From contig JAMCTA010000140.1 in the NCBI GenBank assembly GCA_023381895.1, positions 1 through 12,710 of the forward strand: a DNA stretch of 12,710 nt, given 5' to 3'. The translations under genes were made by a program, and so were the position numbers. Every line of letters starts with the position of its first letter. The stretch's first letter is position 1. Origin of the DNA: Chloroflexota bacterium (GTDB lineage Bacteria; Chloroflexota; UBA4733). The notes beneath the pieces are model-generated. The model worked only from the letters and a program-made list of their open reading frames with translations. It had not been told where the DNA came from and ran no database searches. This document shows positions 8,762 through 12,710 of the stretch, piece after piece.

Positions 8762-9496
8762 TTGGATGAAGGGCAAGAGAGAGAACGTGCGATCCGCGAG
8801 CACCTACGTGCGATGGTCGACGTCACCGATGAACAGATAGCGAACCAGCGGGGTGCAATTTCACTTACAGAGTCCAAGGCCATTGAGTGCCACGTGCTCG
8901 AGGCGCTGGATCTCCGCCCTCATTACCGCATTCTCGATCTCGGCTGCGGCACCGGCCTCCTCAGCGAGGCCATCGCTCCCCTAGTGGCTCAGCTCATCAG
9001 CTGCGACCTTGAGATCGGCTTGTGTCACCGAGCCGCACGGCGCTTGCAGCCGTGGCCCCATTCTGCTGTCTGCTGCTGTGACGGCCGCGCGCTCCCCTTC
9101 CCTCCTGACACGTTCGATCGCGTCTTTTTTTACGACGCTATATTGTACCTAACCGATGTCGAATGCCTCACCCTGCTGCGCGAATGCCACCGAGTGCTCA
9201 GACCGAGAGGCGTAGTTCTCGTGGGTGATGTCTGCCATCCTCTCCGCGAGTGGCGCCGCCGCCGGGTGCACGACGACTGGCCGCTCTGGCGGTGCGCCTA
9301 CACCCAGGCACGACGCTATGCATTGATTGTTCGCCGTGCTCTCTTCTCCCCTACCAGACACGGGAGCGGCTGGTATACCTTTAGGGAGTTTCGCCAAATG
9401 GCTGCCGAGGCTGGCTACACTGTTCGGTTTCTCGAACATGCCCCCACGATGCCATTCCGGTACTGGCGTTACGACGCCATCCTAACCCCTTGTTAG
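8762..9496 (+). CDS. Class I SAM-dependent methyltransferase (Methyltransf_11 type)
   Basis: This 244-residue soluble protein has the Rossmann methyltransferase order. Motif I, ILDLGCGTGLLSE, lies at residues about 57-69 (SAM-binding glycine loop). An acidic residue ends strand 2 (SCDLE, D82). The motif II/III region, FDRVFFYDAILYL, lies at about 118-130, then the helix ECLTLLRECHRVLRPRGVVL, which is the classic HRVLRPGG-like element. The C-terminal part, with WYTFREFRQMAAEAGY, resembles the substrate-cap segment of small-molecule or lipid methyltransferases. Substrate is unknown. Lying next to a polysaccharide cluster makes a sugar or lipid substrate possible, but it is divergently transcribed and may be unrelated. 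It is intact with no frameshift, unlike its neighbours. Its stop overlaps the convergent end of the PIN remnant. Confidence 0.85.
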   Translation: MDEGQERERAIREHLRAMVDVTDEQIANQRGAISLTESKAIECHVLEALDLRPHYRILDLGCGTGLLSEAIAPLVAQLISCDLEIGLCHRAARRLQPWPHSAVCCCDGRALPFPPDTFDRVFFYDAILYLTDVECLTLLRECHRVLRPRGVVLVGDVCHPLREWRRRRVHDDWPLWRCAYTQARRYALIVRRALFSPTRHGSGWYTFREFRQMAAEAGYTVRFLEHAPTMPFRYWRYDAILTPC

Positions 9497-9749
9497 CCGG
9501 GGCCGTCCCGAGTGTGTTTGTTGACCGGCAGAAAATGGGTTCACCTCGATGCTGAGGATATGAGACCTCTGGAGGGTAAAGGCGGTCTCAAAGATCACGA
9601 TGTCTGAGGTGCAGACCTCAAGCTCTCCTGATTCGATCTTCTGGAAGAAGGATCAGCCGGGCTTTGTCGGTGTGTTCTTCGCCGGTCAGGTGCCACTTGG
9701 TGACAACGGAGGCGTCAACGACCAGTGTTTCAGCGGGACCAACGCTCAT
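9482..9749 (-). pseudogene. vapC: VapC-like PIN-domain toxin, frameshifted and truncated
   Basis: From ATG 9749 the minus strand encodes ETLVVDASVVTKWHLTGEEH, the first strand of a VapC PIN domain with the first catalytic Asp (D12) in the V-D-A-S-V motif. The frame ends prematurely about 44 codons in. A one-base shift near 9638-9645 restores KIESGELEVCTSDIVIFETA, with the second acidic residue (E in FETA). After LQRSHIL similarity stops; the frame runs in unrelated sequence to a stop at 9482, inside the end of the convergent methyltransferase gene. The half carrying the remaining two acidic residues is missing, so the Mg-dependent RNase would be inactive. Its ATG overlaps the antitoxin stop by 20 bases, the normal coupled VapBC arrangement. 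Confidence 0.7.
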
Positions 9750-10066
9750 AGGCCTCCTCGCGCTCCGCGCGGACCTGATGGACGAGATCGGCGGTCGTCA
9801 GTGGGCTGATCACCCGTTTCTGGGCATTGGTCAGGATTTTGGCAACCAGAGCTTGGCAGCGGGAGGTGGGGGAGAACTGCCTCGTGTTGTTGTTCCTGAC
9901 GTAACCACCGTTCTAGGTCAGGGAGAGAGACCAGGGTGGCAACCGGGATGCCGCTTTTCTCAACGAGAATACGCACCTGACGCTTGTAGACCTGGTTGAT
10001 GAGCTCGCCGAATCTCTGGCGGGCTTGGGACACGGGAATCGTCTGAGTCATAATCTGCTCATCCAC
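9730..10066 (-). CDS. Phd/YefM-type antitoxin (VapB partner), frameshifted after residue ~65
   Basis: From GTG 10066 (AGGA 8 bases upstream) the product reads TQTIPVSQARQRFGELINQV and then RILVEKSGIPVATLVSLPDL, the Phd/YefM DNA-binding fold: an N-terminal strand, the A-R-x-x-F/L helix, then the I-x-x-x-G-x-P-V-A strand pair. After about residue 65 the frame turns proline-rich. Removing one base at the five-G run at 9868-9872 gives ALVAKILTNAQKRVISPLTT and then EREEAYERWSR with a stop at 9730-9732, a natural antitoxin C-terminus overlapping the toxin start. The protein would repress its own promoter and neutralise the PIN toxin. The N-terminal DNA-binding part is intact, so autorepression could survive even though the toxin is broken. 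ATG 10051 is an alternative start. Confidence 0.75.
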
Positions 10067-10097
10067 CGCTGCTGTCCTCTCTTGGTGGATTTAGTAC

Positions 10098-10127
10098 AAA
10101 ATACAACAAAAAACAGGCAAGAGTCAA
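10098..10127 (-). promoter_or_regulatory. Sigma70-like promoter for the antitoxin gene
   Basis: On the minus strand TTGACT (plus 10122-10127) and TATTTT (plus 10098-10103) are separated by 18 bases, in an AT-rich island unlike the GC-rich surroundings. They lie about 30 bases before the GTG start. The -10 area TTGTATTTTGTAC contains a short repeated TGTA and a near-palindrome (GTATTTTGTAC), a plausible operator for antitoxin autoregulation. The element calls are by eye. Confidence 0.5.
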
Positions 10128-10275
10128 AGGGCAACATAGCCAGTCTTCAGAAAAGGAGGCGGATGTTCGGCCGTTGTTGGGCGTTTGGGAAACGGCTAAG
10201 AACCTAAATTCAAGAGCCGATCTGCACCCGTGGGAGGAGCAAGGATCGGTGAGGAGTCAGGAGTCAGAACAACCC
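10128..10275. other. Non-coding spacer between the PIN scrap and the antitoxin promoter
   Basis: About 150 bases with no frame that resembles a protein on either strand. A purine-rich plus-strand stretch (AAAAGGAGG near 10154-10162) looks like an SD, but no long frame follows it. Confidence 0.35.
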
Positions 10276-10428
10276 TTAAGCGTCTTGGTCTGGGCGAAAT
10301 GGCAAGACGTGGACGTCGGACATTGGATAGTCCTTCGTGTTGTTCGTGACGACTACGGCGTGGTTTTCCCAGGCAACCAGGGCATCAGTGGTGGCAATAT
10401 GGAGAGATGGACGTTCTCGTCGACGACG
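10276..10428 (-). pseudogene. PIN-domain (VapC-like) C-terminal fragment
   Basis: The minus-strand frame ending at TAA 10276-10278 finishes with LHIATTDALVAWENHAVVVT and then NNTKDYPMSDVHVLPF. The T-x-N-x-x-D-Y-P-M element and the preceding hydrophobic strand are typical of the last third of VapC PIN toxins. The frame extends upstream to 10863 but becomes arginine-rich, is antisense to PPDK, and shows no PIN N-terminus, so only about 50 codons are supported. It lies upstream of the antitoxin, so it cannot be the missing end of the adjacent VapC without a rearrangement. Confidence 0.5.
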
Positions 10429-10522
10429 TTGTAGCGCCACTAGCCGCTGCGCTCCGGAATGATGGGGCGGATTCGGCGCTGTCGCGACACATCGGTTCAT
10501 AAGCACGGCTAGATGAAGCCTG

Positions 10523-10528
10523 TATACT
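10523..10528 (+). promoter_or_regulatory. Possible -10 element (TATACT) upstream of PPDK
   Basis: TATACT preceded by TG lies about 65 bases before the proposed GTG start of the PPDK gene. The only -35 candidate, TTCATA at 10496-10501, is 21 bases away, which is too far for a normal promoter, so this is a weak call. Confidence 0.3.
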
Positions 10529-10576
10529 GGGGGCAGCACGTTGATGGGTGTAGCCGCTGTTTCTCCGGCAGCGCTT

Positions 10577-10584
10577 GGGAAGGA
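10577..10584 (+). promoter_or_regulatory. Ribosome-binding site GGGAAGGA for PPDK
   Basis: GGGAAGGA is 9 bases before GTG 10594. The PPDK frame is closed by TGA at 10585-10587, so GTG 10594 is the first available start and there is no in-frame ATG before the conserved KWVYLF block. This fixes the start. Confidence 0.6.
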
Positions 10585-10593
10585 TGAGCCGGC

Positions 10594-12710
10594 GTGGTTC
10601 AATCTGCTGTCGACCGGTCTGAAGGCCAATCTGCAACTTCTCACAAGTGGGTGTACCTGTTTCGGGATGGCAACGCGTCGATGCGCGATCTCCTCGGCGG
10701 AAAGGGCGCGGGCTGCGCAGAGATGACGCGCGCCGGCCTTCCCGTTCCTCCGGGCTTCACCATCACGACCGAGGCCTGCAATGCCTACTACACGTCTGGG
10801 CGGAAATTTCCTGGGGGCATGTGGGAGCAAGCGCTCGCAGCCCTGAAGGATGTGGAAGAGCAAACCGGGAAGAAGTTCGGGAGCGTCGACAATCCGCTGC
10901 TCGTCTCCGTCCGTTCCGGCGCCAAGTTCTCAATGCCTGGGATGATGGACACCGTCCTCAATCTCGGCCTCAATGACGATGCCGTCCAAGGCTTTGCGAA
11001 GCTCACCGGCGACGAGCGCTTCGCCTACGACTCCTATCGCCGGTTCATTCAGATGTTCAGCAAGGTGGTGCTGCAGATCGACATCGCGGTGTTCGAGCAC
11101 GCCCTGGCAGCAAAGCGAGAAGCGACCGGGGCGAAGACTGACGCGGATCTCCCTGCGCCGGCGCTCAAGGAGCTCGTCGAGGGCTACAAGGCGATCGTCC
11201 GCAAAGAATGCGGTAAGGACTTTCCGACAGATCCGTATGAGCAGCTGCGGCTCGCAATCGAAGCCGTCTTTCAAAGCTGGAACAACAAGCGCGCCATCGA
11301 CTACCGCAACAGCCAGGGGATCCAACACAACCTTGGAACGGCAGTAAATGTGCAGACCATGGTGTTCGGAAACGCCGGGAACGACTCTGGCACCGGTGTT
11401 GCCTTTACGCGTGATCCGTCAACGGGTGGAAAGCATCTGTATGGTGAGTATCTCCTCAACGCTCAAGGTGAAGATGTCGTAGCCGGTATCCGCACGCCAA
11501 GCAAGATCGACCGCCTTGCCCAAGAGGCGCCTACCGTCTACGAGCAGTTCGTGCGCATCGCCAATCAGATGGAGCGCCACTATAGGGATATGCAGGACCT
11601 GGAGTTCACGATTGAGCGTGGCAAGCTCTACATGCTGCAGACGCGCTCTGGGAAGCGTACCGCCGCCGCCGCAGTCAAGATCGCAGTCGACATGGTACGC
11701 GAAGGACTGATCACCAAGGAAGAAGCCATCCAGCGCATCGAGCCAGCGACGATCAATCAGCTACTCCTCCCTCGGTTCGACAACGATGACAAAGAAGCCG
11801 CCAACAAAGGCGGCCGCCTACTCGCGAAGGGCCTGAACGCCTGTCCGGGTGCTGCTACAGGCCGCGTCGTGTTTGATGCCGACGAAGCCGAGCGACGCGG
11901 CAAGGCCGGTGAGAGCGTCATCCTGGTCCGGCAGGAGACGAGCCCCGACGATGTTCACGGCATGCTCGTGGCAAAGGGCATTTTGACGCAGCGTGGAGGC
12001 GCTACCAGCCACGCGGCTGTTGTAGCGCGCCAGCTCGGTCTCCCCTGCGTCGCCGGCTGTGGCGACATCAGTGTCAATGTGGAAGAAGGTCTGTTCACCA
12101 CTCCCGCCGGCCTGATCGTCAAGGAATTCGATCCGATCTCCGTCGATGGCAGTACCGGCGAAGTCTTCCAGGGAACCATTCGCACGCTCGAACCCAGCTT
12201 GAGCGATGACTTCCAGACGCTTCTCGGCTGGTGCGATCAAGTAAAGCGGCTGGGCGTTTGGGCGAACGGCGACTACCCGCGTGACGCGCAGCGAGCCCGC
12301 GCCTTCGGCGCTAAGGGAATCGGTCTGTGTCGCACCGAGCACATGTTCATGGAGTCTGAACGACTACCAATCGTACAGAAGATGATTCTGGCCGCGTCCG
12401 AAGCCACCCGGCTGGATGAGCAGATCAAAGTAGCTGAAGATACCGTTACCAAGGCTGAGGGGGCCGAGCGCAGGCGGCGCGAGGAGGCTCTGGCGGATCT
12501 AAAGGCACAGGTTGCCTCGTCACAGGTCTATGCTGATTATCACGGAAGTCTCGCCCAACTCCTGGAGTTCCAGCGTGGCGACTTCGCCGGCATCTTCGAC
12601 GCCATGGATGGACTCCCCGTCGTTATTCGTCTCATCGATCCTCCTCTCCACGAGTTCCTACCCTCGTATGAAGAGATCCTCGTCGAGGTGACGACGATGC
12701 GCGTGAAAGG
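10594..12710 (+). CDS. ppdK: Pyruvate, phosphate dikinase (partial, runs off window end)
   Basis: This cytoplasmic enzyme interconverts pyruvate + ATP + phosphate and PEP + AMP + PPi. The first 705 codons are present, uninterrupted; the family is about 880-900 residues, so the end of the C-terminal barrel lies outside. The start is GTG 10594. The ATP-grasp domain begins with KWVYLFRDGNASMRDLLGGK (residues 18-37). LLVSVRSGAKFSMPGMMDT (102-120) carries the conserved Arg (R107), and DLEFT (E337) and MLQTRSG (Q349) are the metal/ATP ligands. The swivelling phosphohistidine domain has QRGGATSHAAVVAR, with catalytic His473. The PEP/pyruvate barrel has GIGLCRTEHMF (about 575-585) and VVIRLIDPPLHEFLP with R679. 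Between KMILAASEA and LLEFQRGDF lies a charged helical insertion of about 45 residues (about 604-650) that I do not recall in standard PPDKs. The gene is in the opposite orientation to the decayed region before it and shows no frameshift. It could serve gluconeogenesis or PPi-linked glycolysis. Confidence 0.95.
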   Translation, partial: MVQSAVDRSEGQSATSHKWVYLFRDGNASMRDLLGGKGAGCAEMTRAGLPVPPGFTITTEACNAYYTSGRKFPGGMWEQALAALKDVEEQTGKKFGSVDNPLLVSVRSGAKFSMPGMMDTVLNLGLNDDAVQGFAKLTGDERFAYDSYRRFIQMFSKVVLQIDIAVFEHALAAKREATGAKTDADLPAPALKELVEGYKAIVRKECGKDFPTDPYEQLRLAIEAVFQSWNNKRAIDYRNSQGIQHNLGTAVNVQTMVFGNAGNDSGTGVAFTRDPSTGGKHLYGEYLLNAQGEDVVAGIRTPSKIDRLAQEAPTVYEQFVRIANQMERHYRDMQDLEFTIERGKLYMLQTRSGKRTAAAAVKIAVDMVREGLITKEEAIQRIEPATINQLLLPRFDNDDKEAANKGGRLLAKGLNACPGAATGRVVFDADEAERRGKAGESVILVRQETSPDDVHGMLVAKGILTQRGGATSHAAVVARQLGLPCVAGCGDISVNVEEGLFTTPAGLIVKEFDPISVDGSTGEVFQGTIRTLEPSLSDDFQTLLGWCDQVKRLGVWANGDYPRDAQRARAFGAKGIGLCRTEHMFMESERLPIVQKMILAASEATRLDEQIKVAEDTVTKAEGAERRRREEALADLKAQVASSQVYADYHGSLAQLLEFQRGDFAGIFDAMDGLPVVIRLIDPPLHEFLPSYEEILVEVTTMRVK

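Noticed and set aside
8450..8803. 117-codon minus-strand frame overlapping the methyltransferase start
   Set aside because: Composition is that of an antisense frame (Ser/Ala/Arg-rich), it has no motif, and it overlaps the SD and start of a well-supported gene.
10441..10500. Minus-strand frame reading RRIRPIIPERSG, a stop, then WRYNVVDENV, reminiscent of an IS5-type transposase C-terminal region
   Set aside because: Only two short, loosely matching motifs, with the usual spacing between them missing and a stop in between; too little to call a mobile element.
10429..10863. Upstream part of the long minus-strand frame that ends in the PIN fragment
   Set aside because: It is antisense to the conserved start of PPDK and is arginine-rich with no domain; only its last ~50 codons resemble a PIN domain.
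11818..12342. 174-codon minus-strand frame inside PPDK, and the 10930-11328 minus-strand frame
   Set aside because: Both are shadows of the strongly biased PPDK coding frame, which shows unbroken family motifs across them.
1..12710. CRISPR arrays, tRNA or rRNA genes
   Set aside because: No regularly spaced direct repeats, no tRNA-like cloverleaf with a T-arm TTCRA motif that I could see, and no rRNA signature on either strand.

Overview
The window looks like an accessory, partly decayed stretch of a moderately high-GC bacterial chromosome, next to one well-conserved central-metabolism gene. Several starts are GTG or TTG. Nothing here identifies the organism. The style of the pyruvate phosphate dikinase (PPDK) C-terminal half and the mix of IS110 and ISL3 remnants would fit a Chloroflexota-like environmental bacterium, but that is only an impression.

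Layout. (1) Positions 1-437, minus strand: two abutting insertion-sequence remnants, an IS110-type transposase piece and the N-terminal zinc-finger part of an ISL3-type transposase with an in-frame stop. (2) Positions 699-8349, all minus strand, read from right to left: a polysaccharide export/assembly cluster made of a membrane-anchored TPR protein, a Wzx/MOP-type flippase, a GT4-type glycosyltransferase, and two O-antigen ligase/polymerase-like (Wzy_C-type) membrane proteins. (3) Positions 8350-8761: non-coding divergent region. (4) Positions 8762-9496, plus strand: an intact class I SAM-dependent methyltransferase. (5) Positions 9482-10066, minus strand: a Phd/YefM-type antitoxin with its own promoter, and a truncated VapC-type PIN toxin. 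A separate PIN C-terminal scrap lies at 10276-10428. (6) Positions 10594-12710, plus strand: PPDK, intact as far as it goes and cut off by the window end. Because its frame stays open past the edge, it is easy to miss among closed ORFs.

How the genes fit together: in the polysaccharide cluster the glycosyltransferase would add a sugar to a lipid-linked repeat unit, the flippase would move it across the membrane, and the two Wzy_C-type proteins would polymerise or ligate it. The TPR protein is a plausible scaffold or chain-length partner. No priming glycosyltransferase or sugar-nucleotide gene is visible, so this is only part of a locus or a relic.

The main oddity is that every gene of the polysaccharide cluster, and both toxin-antitoxin genes, carry at least one single-base frameshift. 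Several lie in C/G homopolymers. The methyltransferase and about 2.1 kb of PPDK have none. This is either real decay of an accessory island or uncorrected sequencing error. I found no convincing new biological system; the candidates worth checking are the frameshift pattern, the paired Wzy_C proteins, the PPDK insertion and the scrambled PIN fragments.
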